Source: Paraherbaspirillum soli
Lineage (GTDB): Bacteria > Pseudomonadota > Gammaproteobacteria > Burkholderiales > Burkholderiaceae_D
Length of the DNA stretch: 64,000 nt
Direction: 5' to 3'
Assembly (NCBI RefSeq): GCF_042654985.1
Contig: NZ_JBHSMT010000026.1
Span: 1-64,000, forward strand
How positions within the stretch are numbered: the stretch's first letter is position 1; every line of letters begins with the position of its first letter. The translations under genes were made by a program, and so were the position numbers. Shown here piece after piece: positions 16,205 through 24,943 of this stretch. The notes under the pieces are model-generated. The model was not told where the DNA came from, searched no databases, and saw only the letters and a program-made list of their open reading frames with translations.

Positions 16205-17755
16205 TTAACGCGCTACGCGTATGAACTCGCGAAAGCGAAATCCCATGATCAGTAAAGCGCCGAAATAGGTGGCGCCGCAAGCCGCCATGACGACCAGCAA
16301 GGCGCCGGTGCGGGCTAATGAACTGGTATGCGGACCGGTCCAATCAAATTGTCCTGCGCTCCATAAGGCGACTGCGGCCATCAGGAATAATGCGCCGACC
16401 AGACGTACCAGGTACAGCCCCCAACCCTTTTCCGGTTTGTAAATCTGACGGCGAAGCAGGCTCCACAGCAGGAAGCCGGCGTTCAGGCAGGCGCCGATAC
16501 TGATCGATAGCGCCAGTCCTGCAACTTTGAAAATAGGGACAAACAGGTAATTCATCGCCTGGGTGGCGAGCAACACGCCGATGGCGATTTTGACGGGCGT
16601 TCTGATGTCCTGCTTGGCATAAAAGCCGGGAGCCAGGATCTTGACGACGATCAGGCCGATCAAGCCAACCCCATAGGCAATCAGGATTTTGCTGGTCATA
16701 GTGACCGAGTTAGCATCGAATTTTCCGTGCTGGAACAGCGTGGATGTCAGCGGGATTGACAGCGTGGCCAGTCCGACCGCGGACGGCAACGCCAGCAGGA
16801 AGGTCAGCCGCAAGCCCCAGTCCAGCAAAGATGAATATTCGGCGCGGTCGTTGTCGGCGTTGGCTTTACTCAGACTGGGCAAAAGAATGGTGCCCAGCGC
16901 CACTCCCAACAGCGCCGTGGGAAATTCCATCAGACGATCGCCGTACGATAGCCACGAGACGCTGCCGTGTTCCAGGCGCGACGCGATATTGGTATTGATC
17001 ATCAGACTGATCTGGGCGGCGGATACCGCGAATACTGCGGGGCCCATTTTTTTCAGCACCCTTTGCACCCCGACGTCCCGCAAGCCGATCATGGGATTGA
17101 GCGAAATGCGCGGCAGCATGCCGATTTTGCGTAGGGCCGGGACCTGGATCGCGACTTGCAATATGCCGCCGACCAACACCGCGAATGCCATCGCATAGAT
17201 CGGCTGTTGCAAATAGGGCGCGACGAACAGCGAGGCAACGATGAACGCCAGGTTCAGCAATACGGAAGTGAAGGCCGGAATCTTGAATTCGCGCCAGGTA
17301 TTGAGAATGCCCCCGGCCAATGCAACAAATGACATGAAACCGATGTACGGGAACATGATCCGCGTCATCACCACCGAGGCGTGGAAAGCGTCTTGATTGT
17401 CTTTCAGCCCGGTCGCCAGAAAATAGACCAGCACGGGAGTTGCCAGGATGCCGATGATGCAGGTGGCCAGCATGGCCAGCGACAGCACGGTGGCGACATG
17501 ATCGACTAGCTCCTTGGTCGCGGCATCGCCTTTCTGGTTTTTGTATTCGCCGAGAATCGGCACGAAGGCCTGTGAAAACGCGCCCTCTGCGAACAGTCGG
17601 CGCAATAGATTGGGGATGCGGAAGGCGATATTGAAGGCGTCGGTGTAGGCGGAGGCGCCGAAAGCACGCGCGAATAAAATTTCGCGAATCAGCCCAGCCA
17701 CGCGGGACAACATCGTCATGCCAGAGACGGTGGCAAGCGTTTTGTGCAAGTTCAT
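16205..17755 (-). CDS. murJ: Lipid II flippase MurJ
   Basis: 516 residues, polytopic, about 14 hydrophobic segments. The MOP-superfamily MviN hallmarks are present: TVSGMTMLSRVAGLIREILFARAFG, TDAFNIAFRIPNLLRRLFAEGAFSQAFVPI, and the later PFY-like IAYGVGLIGLIVVKILAPGFYAKQD. It moves lipid II across the inner membrane for peptidoglycan synthesis and is expected to be essential. It is divergent from rpsT, a conserved arrangement in Burkholderiales. Confidence 0.95.
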   Translation of the reverse strand: MNLHKTLATVSGMTMLSRVAGLIREILFARAFGASAYTDAFNIAFRIPNLLRRLFAEGAFSQAFVPILGEYKNQKGDAATKELVDHVATVLSLAMLATCIIGILATPVLVYFLATGLKDNQDAFHASVVMTRIMFPYIGFMSFVALAGGILNTWREFKIPAFTSVLLNLAFIVASLFVAPYLQQPIYAMAFAVLVGGILQVAIQVPALRKIGMLPRISLNPMIGLRDVGVQRVLKKMGPAVFAVSAAQISLMINTNIASRLEHGSVSWLSYGDRLMEFPTALLGVALGTILLPSLSKANADNDRAEYSSLLDWGLRLTFLLALPSAVGLATLSIPLTSTLFQHGKFDANSVTMTSKILIAYGVGLIGLIVVKILAPGFYAKQDIRTPVKIAIGVLLATQAMNYLFVPIFKVAGLALSISIGACLNAGFLLWSLLRRQIYKPEKGWGLYLVRLVGALFLMAAVALWSAGQFDWTGPHTSSLARTGALLVVMAACGATYFGALLIMGFRFREFIRVAR

Positions 17756-17957
17756 GGAGCGGGATTATAGCTGGAGGCAGGCGTTGCTTGCCCTTAAAAA
17801 ATGTCGGATGGGTGGGGCTGACGGCAGGGGGGCAATATTTCCCCTGGCTATTGCGCCTGCACGGTACGCCGGTCGGGACGATGCGAGGCGATGTGCGTCG
17901 AGGCGGTAGCTTGGAACGATTTTCTAGCAACAGAATTGTTTCAGGGATAAGTCTGAT

Positions 17958-17986
17958 TTGCCTGTTTTCTGAAAAGTAGTTATAAT
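17958..17986 (+). promoter_or_regulatory. Sigma-70 promoter of rpsT
   Basis: TTGCCT (17958-17963) and a perfect TATAAT (17981-17986) are separated by 17 bp. The position, about 75 bp before the S20 gene, is right for a strongly expressed ribosomal gene. The rest of the 306-bp murJ-rpsT interval holds no gene. Confidence 0.8.
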
Positions 17987-18061
17987 CCGTGGCTTTACAG
18001 AATTCTGCGCCGCGGTCTGGTTTGCCGCGTAAGCATCCCGACCTCGATTTAGGAAATATAA

Positions 18062-18325
18062 ATGGCAAATACCGCACAAGCGCGTAAGCGTGCTCGTCAA
18101 GCAGTTCAGCAAAACCTGCACAACTCCAGTCAGCGTTCAACCCTGCGTACAGCGATCAAAGCCGCACGCAAGGCAATCGCTGGTGGCGACAAGGCTGCTG
18201 CAGCCGTGGTGCTTCAAAATTCCGTGTCGACCATCGACCGTATCGCGGACAAGAAGATCATCCACAAGAACAAAGCTGCTCGTCACAAGAGCCGTCTGTC
18301 CGCTGCCCTGAAAGCACTGGCTTAA
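18062..18325 (+). CDS. rpsT: 30S ribosomal protein S20
   Basis: 87 residues, highly basic. The S20 pattern MANTAQARKRARQAVQQNLHN, SSQRSTLRTAIKAARKAI and IIHKNKAARHKSRLSAALK is complete. It binds 16S rRNA in the body of the small subunit. GGAAATATAA precedes the start. It has its own promoter and terminator, so it is monocistronic. Confidence 0.97.
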   Translation: MANTAQARKRARQAVQQNLHNSSQRSTLRTAIKAARKAIAGGDKAAAAVVLQNSVSTIDRIADKKIIHKNKAARHKSRLSAALKALA

Positions 18326-18377
18326 ATAGTATTTTGACCGTTGGCCTGGCTGACGGTTATTGCTAGACGAAAGAAAA

Positions 18378-18410
18378 ACCCTGCATAAAGTTTTTATGCA
18401 GGGTCTTTCT
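18378..18410 (+). terminator. Terminator of rpsT
   Basis: ACCCTGCATAAA and TTTATGCAGGGT form a perfect 12-bp stem around a 3-base loop, followed by CTTTCT. The T-run is imperfect. Confidence 0.75.
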
Positions 18411-18480
18411 GCGTTCTGAGTATTTATGTTGTTTTGTGATTGGCGGCTCTAGAGCCGCCTGCCTTCTTCGCGCCGTGTGA

Positions 18481-18945
18481 TTACTGCTTTGGCAGACCTT
18501 CGATCACAGTTCCCGGCTTGATGTTCTTTTGCTTGAACCATCCCTTGTTCATTTCCAGCGCATAGAACGCAGGCTGCTGGGCGCAATGCGAATCAAGGGT
18601 TTGCGCCTTCATTTCCTCGATATTGATAATCTTGCCGGTTTCATCAATGAACGCGACCGACAGCGGGATCAAGGTGTTCTTCATCCACATGCAGATGCCT
18701 TGCGGTGCGCCAAACTGAAATACCATTCCTTCATTCGATCCCATTTTTTCGCGGAACATAAGACCTTGTTCGCGTTGTGCTTCCGTCGTGGCAACTTCTG
18801 CTTTGATCAGATGAATCCCGACATTAAGCGAGGTCACTGGAAAGTGCTGGAGTTGCTGAGACGAGGCGGGTAACGAAGCGAATGCGAGGGAAGTGGTCAA
18901 TGCCGCTGAAGCCAGTGCTGCACGAAATGCGCGATTTTTTCTCAT
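18481..18945 (-). CDS. DUF192-family exported protein
   Basis: 154 residues with a signal peptide (ANASAALASA-like region LAFASLPASSQ). The DUF192 core is clear: IKAEVATTEAQREQGLMFRE, GMVFQFGAPQGICMWMKNTLIPL and VAFIDETGKIINIEEM, with the Cys/Trp in QGICMWMKNT and a late ALEMNKGWFKQKNIKPG. The family is small envelope proteins of unclear role. No strong operon partner. Confidence 0.88.
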   Translation of the reverse strand: MRKNRAFRAALASAALTTSLAFASLPASSQQLQHFPVTSLNVGIHLIKAEVATTEAQREQGLMFREKMGSNEGMVFQFGAPQGICMWMKNTLIPLSVAFIDETGKIINIEEMKAQTLDSHCAQQPAFYALEMNKGWFKQKNIKPGTVIEGLPKQ

Positions 18946-19063
18946 GTTGATGAGGTCTCCTTTGAAGTAAAGGAATTATACAGAGAGGAAAATGGCGGAG
19001 AGGAAAATTCGGAAAAGCGGATGAAGCGCGGTATTGCTGTATCACAGATGTTGTGCGGACAAC

Positions 19064-19092
19064 AAAAAAGGCAGGACGCGCCTGCCTTTTTA
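19064..19092 (-). terminator. Bidirectional terminator downstream of the Lys/Ala-rich gene
   Basis: AAAAAAGGCAG and CTGCCTTTTT form a stem around GACGCGC, with A-run and T-run on both sides. It ends the minus-strand gene at 19111 and could also act on the opposite strand. Confidence 0.8.
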
Positions 19093-19110
19093 TTGAAGCT
19101 GATGCCTAAA

Positions 19111-19329
19111 TTACTTAGCAGCAGGTGCTTCTTCAGCAGCGGCTGGAGCAGCTTTTGCTTTCTTAGCTTTGTGTGCTTTCTTAGCTTTGTGGTGTGCTTT
19201 CTTAGCAGCTGGAGCTGGAGCAGCAGCTTCTGTTGCAGCAGGTGCTGCTGGAGCAGCAGGTGCAGCGTCAGCAGCGAAAACGGAAGTTGCAAACAGGCCA
19301 GCAACCAAAGCAGCGATCAATTTGTTCAT
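19111..19329 (-). CDS. Exported Ala/Lys-rich small protein, Asr-like
   Basis: 72 residues from MNKLIAAL. A signal peptide ends at FAADA; the mature part is Ala/Pro-rich, then carries the basic HKAKKAHKAKKAHHKAKK-like cluster (KKAHHKAKKAHKAKKAK) and an Ala/Glu tail. This composition resembles periplasmic acid-shock protein Asr of enterobacteria, whose basic repeats are thought to buffer acid stress, but sequence similarity is compositional and homology is unproven. A strong terminator follows. Confidence 0.6.
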   Translation of the reverse strand: MNKLIAALVAGLFATSVFAADAAPAAPAAPAATEAAAPAPAAKKAHHKAKKAHKAKKAKAAPAAAEEAPAAK

Positions 19330-19512
19330 TTTGTAGTCCATTCAGTTAGCGAGTTAATCAATTCATGATTCACTTGAATCACGACAATTAACGGGGTGAG
19401 GCGCAGTCGGTTGACAGGTTTTTTATAAAAACCCATAAATTTTTTGGAGCCGCAAGAAAAAATTTCTTTCATGCAAATTTGTTCTTGCGAGGCAAGCTGA
19501 CGTTCGTTAGCT

Positions 19513-20106
19513 TTATCGATTGCTCGGCTTGTTTAAGTCGGCAGGACTTATTTCACACGATTCACCTGGCCACAGTGGATGGCTTTCCAGGGAGACGTGA
19601 CCGATAGCAACTCTGACCAAGCGTAGGGTAGGCAATCCAACAGCCGCCGTCATGCGGCGTACTTGACGATTTTTACCTTCGGTCAGTGTTAGCGCCAGCC
19701 AACTGGTGGGTTTGTCGTGGCGCTCCCGGATCGGCGGCGTACGTGGCCATAGCCAGTCCGGCGTTTCGATCTGCCGGACCTGGCATGGTTGAGTGACAAA
19801 ATCGCCGAGATCGATTCCGTCCCGTAGTCTTGCCAACATCGTCGCATCAGGTATGCCCTCGACCTGACTTAAATAGGTCTTCGGCTGTTTGGATGTCGGG
19901 TGACTGATGTTGTGCTGCAATTGACCGTCATCGGTCAAAAGCAATAGACCTTCACTATCCGCATCCAGGCGTCCTGCCGGGTAAATATTCGGAATGTCGA
20001 GGTAGTCGGCCAGCGTTTCGCGGCTAGGGTGTGCCGAGAACTGGCACATCACCTGGAATGGCTTGTTGAATAGAATAAGAGGCATACCGTAGTGTCGCAA
20101 AAACAT
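19513..20106 (-). CDS. rluE: RluE-family rRNA pseudouridine synthase
   Basis: 197 residues (190 if MPLILFNKPF at 20085 is the start). The catalytic motif GRLDADSEGLLLLTDDG carries the conserved Asp; the family features KTYLSQVEG, LALTLTEGKNRQVRRMTAAVG and LRLVRVAIG are present. No S4 domain, as expected for RluE, which modifies U2457 of 23S rRNA in E. coli. Divergent from icd. Confidence 0.85.
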   Translation of the reverse strand: MFLRHYGMPLILFNKPFQVMCQFSAHPSRETLADYLDIPNIYPAGRLDADSEGLLLLTDDGQLQHNISHPTSKQPKTYLSQVEGIPDATMLARLRDGIDLGDFVTQPCQVRQIETPDWLWPRTPPIRERHDKPTSWLALTLTEGKNRQVRRMTAAVGLPTLRLVRVAIGHVSLESHPLWPGESCEISPADLNKPSNR

Positions 20107-20152
20107 GGCGTCTAGTAAAATACTAGTGCATAATACGAAATGACTGTCTTAT

Positions 20153-20166
20153 GTCTTATATAAGAC
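20153..20166. promoter_or_regulatory. Perfect 14-bp palindrome upstream of icd
   Basis: GTCTTATATAAGAC is a perfect palindrome, preceded by a direct copy of its left half (GTCTTAT). It sits 60 bp before the icd start, between divergent genes, which fits a dimeric regulator's operator. No regulator can be named. Confidence 0.45.
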
Positions 20167-20227
20167 TCAGGCTTGCTTTACAATCAAAACCCGAGCCGAT
20201 CTTTCCTCCCCAACTCCGGAGATACTG

Positions 20228-21481
20228 ATGTCCCAACATATCAAAGTGCCTGCAGAAGGCAAAAAAATCACCGTTAACGCAGATTTCTCAATCAACGTTC
20301 CAGACACTCCAATCATTCCTTATATCGAAGGCGATGGTACCGGTGTGGATATTAGCCCGGTCATGATCAAGGTGGTGGACGCTGCGGTGGCCAAAGCCTA
20401 TGGCGGCAAGCGCAAGATCAGCTGGATGGAAGTGTTTGCCGGTGAAAAATCGACTAAGGTTTATGGCCCTGATGTCTGGTTGCCTGAAGAAACGCTGGCT
20501 GCGGTCAAGGACTATGTTGTTTCGATCAAGGGCCCATTGACGACTCCGGTCGGCGGCGGCATCCGTTCGCTGAACGTGGCCCTGCGTCAAGAACTCGATC
20601 TGTATGTCTGCTTGCGTCCCGTGCGTTATTTCAAGGGCGTGCCATCGCCAGTGCGCGAACCGGAAAAAACCGACATGGTGATTTTCCGTGAAAACTCGGA
20701 AGATATTTATGCCGGTATCGAATGGCAAGAAGGTAGCGATGGCGCCAAGAAGCTGATCGATTTCCTGGTGAAGGAAATGGGCGTCAAGAAAATCCGTTTC
20801 CCTAACACCTCTGGTATCGGTATCAAGCCGGTTTCGCGTGAAGGCACCGAGCGTCTGGTACGCAAGGCAATTCAATACGCGATCGACAATGACAAGCCGT
20901 CTGTGACCATCGTTCACAAGGGCAACATCATGAAGTTCACCGAAGGTGGCTTCCGTGATTGGGCTTACGCACTGGCGCAAAAGGAATTCGGCGCCGAGCT
21001 GATCGATGGCGGTCCATGGGCGAAATTCAAGAATCCGAAGACCGGTCGCGAGATCATCGTCAAGGATTCGATCGCTGATGCGTTCCTGCAACAAATCTTG
21101 CTGCGTCCAAACGAATACAGCGTGATTGCTACGCTGAACCTGAACGGCGACTATATTTCCGACGCACTGGCTGCACAAGTTGGCGGTATCGGTATCGCTC
21201 CTGGCGCCAATCTGTCGGATTCTGTGGCAATGTTTGAAGCCACGCACGGCACAGCGCCAAAATACGCAGGCAAAGACTATGTGAACCCAGGTTCGCTGAT
21301 CCTGTCGGCTGAAATGATGTTGCGCCACATGGGCTGGTTGGAAGCGGCCGACCTGATCATCGACTCGATGCAAAAATCGATCGCGTCGAAAAAAGTCACC
21401 TACGACTTCGCACGCCTGATGGAAGGTGCGACGCAGGTTTCCTGCTCCGGTTTTGGCGATGTAATGATTGAAAATATGTAA
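20228..21481 (+). CDS. icd: NADP-dependent isocitrate dehydrogenase
   Basis: 417 residues, full length. It converts isocitrate to 2-oxoglutarate in the TCA cycle. Visible features: PYIEGDGTGVDISP, the phosphorylatable-Ser region GGGIRSLNVALRQELDLY, NTSGIGIKPVSREGTERL, KGNIMKFTEGGFRDWAY, GNGDY-like LNGDYISDALAAQVGGIG and FEATHGTAPKYAGKD. The NADP form is supported by similarity to E. coli Icd. GGAG precedes the ATG; a strong terminator follows. Confidence 0.95.
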   Translation: MSQHIKVPAEGKKITVNADFSINVPDTPIIPYIEGDGTGVDISPVMIKVVDAAVAKAYGGKRKISWMEVFAGEKSTKVYGPDVWLPEETLAAVKDYVVSIKGPLTTPVGGGIRSLNVALRQELDLYVCLRPVRYFKGVPSPVREPEKTDMVIFRENSEDIYAGIEWQEGSDGAKKLIDFLVKEMGVKKIRFPNTSGIGIKPVSREGTERLVRKAIQYAIDNDKPSVTIVHKGNIMKFTEGGFRDWAYALAQKEFGAELIDGGPWAKFKNPKTGREIIVKDSIADAFLQQILLRPNEYSVIATLNLNGDYISDALAAQVGGIGIAPGANLSDSVAMFEATHGTAPKYAGKDYVNPGSLILSAEMMLRHMGWLEAADLIIDSMQKSIASKKVTYDFARLMEGATQVSCSGFGDVMIENM

Positions 21482-21500
21482 ATTTTGTGAAAATCTGAAG

Positions 21501-21528
21501 AAAGCCAGAACTTGTTCTGGCTTTTTTT
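21501..21528 (+). terminator. Terminator of icd
   Basis: AAAGCCAGAAC and GTTCTGGCTTT pair perfectly with a tight turn, followed by TTTTTTT. Confidence 0.88.
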
Positions 21529-21578
21529 ACGCCTTTTACATTTGTGAAAAGCCTATCTCTGTATTACGGCGCCCCAAT

Positions 21579-21612
21579 AAAAAAGGCCCCACCGCAGCGA
21601 GACCTTTTACAA
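21579..21612 (-). terminator. Probable terminator of the cold shock gene
   Basis: On the minus strand AAAAGG pairs with CCTTTT on either side of a GC-rich loop, followed by a T-run into ATTGGGG. The loop is long, so the call is tentative. Confidence 0.5.
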
Positions 21613-21639
21613 AAGCTACTTAGTACTTAATGAAAAGAA

Positions 21640-21843
21640 TTAAGGGGCTTGGATGTTAGAAGCTTGCTTGCCTTTAGGGCCTTGCGTGACTTCGAACTGG
21701 ACTTTCTGACCTTCTTTTAGGGTCTTGAAGCCGTTCATCTGGATTGCGGAAAAGTGTGCAAACAAATCTTCACCGCCGTCGTCCGGAGTGATAAAGCCGA
21801 AGCCTTTAGAGTCGTTGAACCACTTGACTGTACCTGTTGCCAT
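21640..21843 (-). CDS. cspA: Cold shock domain protein (CspA family)
   Basis: 67 residues. The CSD motifs KGFGFITPDDGGEDLFAHFSAI (RNP1 KGFGFI and RNP2-like DLFAHF) and EGQKVQFEVTQGPKGKQA are intact. Such proteins melt RNA structure in the cytoplasm. A roughly 150-bp AT-rich leader with an inverted repeat lies upstream; whether it is cold inducible cannot be told from sequence. Confidence 0.94.
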   Translation of the reverse strand: MATGTVKWFNDSKGFGFITPDDGGEDLFAHFSAIQMNGFKTLKEGQKVQFEVTQGPKGKQASNIQAP

Positions 21844-21934
21844 AAAATAGCGTCTCTCAAATAATGACTAATCACACGAGCCGTAAAAGCAAGAAGCCTC
21901 GCGTAACGCTGCCCCCTCCTAAAACTTGCTCACT

Positions 21935-21966
21935 TCTATTGATAAATAAAAATACTTATCAATAGA
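21935..21966 (-). promoter_or_regulatory. 11-bp inverted repeat upstream of the cold shock gene
   Basis: TCTATTGATAA (21935-21945) and TTATCAATAGA (21956-21966) pair perfectly around ATAAAAATAC, about 90-120 bp before the cold shock start. It may be an operator or a structured part of the leader. Confidence 0.45.
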
Positions 21967-22169
21967 TGCATTCTTCTCGTTAAAAATAAAAATGTCAAGT
22001 AATTTCCATTGGGCAATTAATTTTGTTGTTTTGTAACGCTTCTTGCTATTGATTTAATCTGTTCTAACGTCATCTGCATGGGAGCCGGAAAACGCGTAAT
22101 ATCGGTGTAAATATTATTTGATCCAGTATTGCGCATTGCGCATTTGTTTTAAGGTTTTAGAATAGGCGC

Positions 22170-22478
22170 ATGGCAACCAAGCACGAAGACGGGACATTAG
22201 CGACGCGACAAGAGCAAAAGCTCAAGCCGCCGCCCATGTATCAAGTATTTTTGTTAAATGATGACTACACGCCGATGGAATTTGTCGTCGCGATCATCCA
22301 GGAATATTTCAACAAGGATCGAGAAGCGGCAACGCAGATCATGTTGAAGGTACATCGAGAGGGAAAAGGCATGTGTGGTGTTTATCCGAAAGATATTGCA
22401 TCCACAAAAGTTGAACTGGTATTAACCCACGCTCGAAAAGCAGGGCATCCCCTGCAATGCGTGATGGAGGAAGCATGA
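22170..22478 (+). CDS. clpS: ClpAP adaptor ClpS
   Basis: 102 residues. It delivers N-degron substrates to ClpA. The ClpS core is clear: PPMYQVFLLNDDYTPMEFVV (including the conserved NDD.TPMEFVV) and the later VHREGKGMCGVYPKDIASTK. The unusual-looking N-terminus is short and charged, as usual for the family. Its TGA overlaps the ATG of clpA (ATGA). Confidence 0.95.
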   Translation: MATKHEDGTLATRQEQKLKPPPMYQVFLLNDDYTPMEFVVAIIQEYFNKDREAATQIMLKVHREGKGMCGVYPKDIASTKVELVLTHARKAGHPLQCVMEEA

Positions 22479-24775
22479 TTGCGCAGGAATTGGAAGTAAG
22501 TTTGCACATGGCATTTGTCGAAGCTCGACAAGCACGGCATGAGTTCATTACCGTTGAACACTTGCTGTTGGCGCTGCTCGACAATCCATCAGCGGCCGAA
22601 GTGTTGCGCGCGTGTGCTGTCAACATTGACGATTTGCGCAAGACGCTGACCATCTTTGTCGGTGACAACACGCCGACCGTGCCCGGGGCGAATGAGGTCG
22701 ACACGCAACCGACGCTCGGTTTTCAGCGAGTGATTCAGCGCGCCATCATGCATGTGCAGTCCGCTTCCAACGGCAAGAAGGAAGTGACCGGCGCCAACGT
22801 GCTGGTGGCGATCTTCGGCGAAAAAGACTCGCACGCGGTGTACTACTTGCATCAGCAGGGAGTGACACGTCTCGACGTTGTGAATTTCATCTCGCACGGG
22901 GTGCGCAAGGATCAGCAAACCGACGCACAGAAATCTTCGGAGGGCGCAGAAGAGGTGCAAGCCGAAGGGCAGCCAAAAGAAAGTCCACTCGATCAATTCA
23001 CGCAAAATCTTAATAAATTGGCGGTCGAAGGAAAAATCGATCCGCTGATTGGGCGTGAATATGAGGTCGAGCGCGTGATTCAAACGTTATGCCGTCGTCG
23101 CAAAAACAATCCCCTTCTGGTCGGCGAAGCCGGTGTCGGCAAGACCGCGATCGCGGAAGGATTGGCATGGCGCATCACGCAGGGCGAGGTTCCCGAGATC
23201 TTGCAAAATGCAGTGGTGTACTCGCTCGACATGGGTGCATTACTGGCTGGTACCAAATATCGCGGAGATTTCGAACAGCGCCTGAAGGCAGTGTTGAAAC
23301 AATTGAAAGACAGCCCGAGCGGCATTTTGTTTATCGACGAAATCCACACGATCATCGGCGCCGGTTCGGCTTCCGGCGGTACGCTGGACGCATCCAATCT
23401 GCTGAAACCGGCGCTGTCGAGTGGTCAGCTGAAATGCATCGGAGCAACTACTTACACTGAATTCCGTGGCGTGTTCGAGAAAGATCACGCGCTGTCGCGA
23501 CGCTTCCAGAAGATCGACGTCAACGAGCCGACTGTAGAACAAACCGTACAAATCCTGCGTGGCTTGAAATCGCGCTTTGAGGAACATCACGGCGTTAAAT
23601 ATTCCGCCTCGGCGCTGACCAGTGCTGCGGAGTTGGCGGCGCGCTTTATCAACGATCGCCATTTGCCGGACAAGGCCATCGACGTCATTGATGAAGCTGG
23701 TGCTGCGCAACGGATTTTGCCGAAGTCGAAGCAAAAGAAAACCATCGGCAAAGGTGAGATCGAAGACATCATTGCGAAGATTGCACGGATTCCGCCGCAA
23801 TCGGTCAATCAGGACGATCGCAGCAAATTGCAGACCATCGACCGCGATCTGAGAAATGTCGTGTTCGGTCAGGATCCGGCAATTGATGCGCTGGCATCGG
23901 CAATCAAGATGGCCCGTGCCGGTCTGGGCAAGACCGACAGGCCGATCGGTTCGTTCCTGTTCTCGGGTCCGACCGGCGTCGGCAAAACCGAAGTGGCGAA
24001 GCAATTGGCGTTCATCATGGGCATCGACCTGATTCGCTTCGACATGTCCGAATACATGGAGCGTCACGCGGTCAGTCGTCTGATCGGCGCGCCGCCGGGC
24101 TATGTCGGCTTTGACCAAGGCGGGCTGCTGACCGAGGCTGTGACCAAGAAGCCGCACGCGGTATTGTTGCTGGATGAAATCGAAAAAGCACATCCGGACA
24201 TTTTCAATATCTTGCTGCAGGTCATGGATCATGGTGCGTTGACCGACAACAACGGGCGCAAGGCTGATTTCCGCAATGTGATCATCATCATGACCACCAA
24301 TGCCGGCGCGGAAAGTCTGCAAAAACGCTCGATTGGGTTCACCGAGAAGAAGGAAGCCGGTGACGAGATGGCCGACATCAAACGCATGTTTACGCCGGAA
24401 TTCCGTAACCGGATCGATTCCATCATCAGCTTCCGCGCACTCGACGAAGAAGTCATCATGCGCGTGGTCGACAAGTTCCTGATGCAATTGGAAGAGCAGT
24501 TGCACGAGAAAAAAGTGGAAGCGGTCTTCTCCGAGAATTTGCGTAAATTCCTGGCTAGAAAAGGTTTCGATCCATTGATGGGCGCACGTCCTATGGCACG
24601 CCTGATTCAGGACATGATACGCAAGGCGCTGGCGGACGAGCTGCTGTTTGGCAAGTTGGTAAGCGGCGGTCGTGTAACAGTCGATCTGGATGACAAGGAT
24701 CAAATCAAACTTGATTTTGCGGACAAAGATGCGACACCGCCGGCAGCGCCGCAGGAGACGGTTGAAGTGGAGTAA
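22475..24775 (+). CDS. clpA: ATP-dependent Clp protease ATPase subunit ClpA
   Basis: 766 residues from ATG 22475. Unfolds substrates for ClpP. An N-terminal double-helix Clp_N domain (MIAQELEVSLHMAFVEARQ) is followed by two AAA+ modules with Walker A GEAGVGKTAIAEG and GPTGVGKTEVAKQ, and Walker B FIDEIHT and LLDEIEKA. The C-terminal small domain (DPLMGARPMARLIQDMIRK) is complete. A start at 22457 is ignored because the ATGA overlap with clpS sets the usual coupled start. Confidence 0.95.
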   Translation: MIAQELEVSLHMAFVEARQARHEFITVEHLLLALLDNPSAAEVLRACAVNIDDLRKTLTIFVGDNTPTVPGANEVDTQPTLGFQRVIQRAIMHVQSASNGKKEVTGANVLVAIFGEKDSHAVYYLHQQGVTRLDVVNFISHGVRKDQQTDAQKSSEGAEEVQAEGQPKESPLDQFTQNLNKLAVEGKIDPLIGREYEVERVIQTLCRRRKNNPLLVGEAGVGKTAIAEGLAWRITQGEVPEILQNAVVYSLDMGALLAGTKYRGDFEQRLKAVLKQLKDSPSGILFIDEIHTIIGAGSASGGTLDASNLLKPALSSGQLKCIGATTYTEFRGVFEKDHALSRRFQKIDVNEPTVEQTVQILRGLKSRFEEHHGVKYSASALTSAAELAARFINDRHLPDKAIDVIDEAGAAQRILPKSKQKKTIGKGEIEDIIAKIARIPPQSVNQDDRSKLQTIDRDLRNVVFGQDPAIDALASAIKMARAGLGKTDRPIGSFLFSGPTGVGKTEVAKQLAFIMGIDLIRFDMSEYMERHAVSRLIGAPPGYVGFDQGGLLTEAVTKKPHAVLLLDEIEKAHPDIFNILLQVMDHGALTDNNGRKADFRNVIIIMTTNAGAESLQKRSIGFTEKKEAGDEMADIKRMFTPEFRNRIDSIISFRALDEEVIMRVVDKFLMQLEEQLHEKKVEAVFSENLRKFLARKGFDPLMGARPMARLIQDMIRKALADELLFGKLVSGGRVTVDLDDKDQIKLDFADKDATPPAAPQETVEVE

Positions 24776-24813
24776 GCAGTAAATTCGAGGCGTATCAAGC
24801 AAGCCGATAGGCT

Positions 24814-24856
24814 CAAAAAAAGCCCGAATTCACGAAAGTGATTCGGGCTTTTTTGT
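24814..24856 (+). terminator. Terminator of clpA
   Basis: AGCCCGAATTCAC and GTGATTCGGGCT pair (one bulged T) around a GAAA tetraloop, followed by TTTTTT. A-run upstream makes it usable on both strands. Confidence 0.88.
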
Positions 24857-24943
24857 ATTTTGTGCAGTGCTGCGCACATTGCCTTTAAAGAAGCGATCCA
24901 GCGCAGTGGCGATGGATCGCTTTTCAACCATTTCCCGGCTGGT

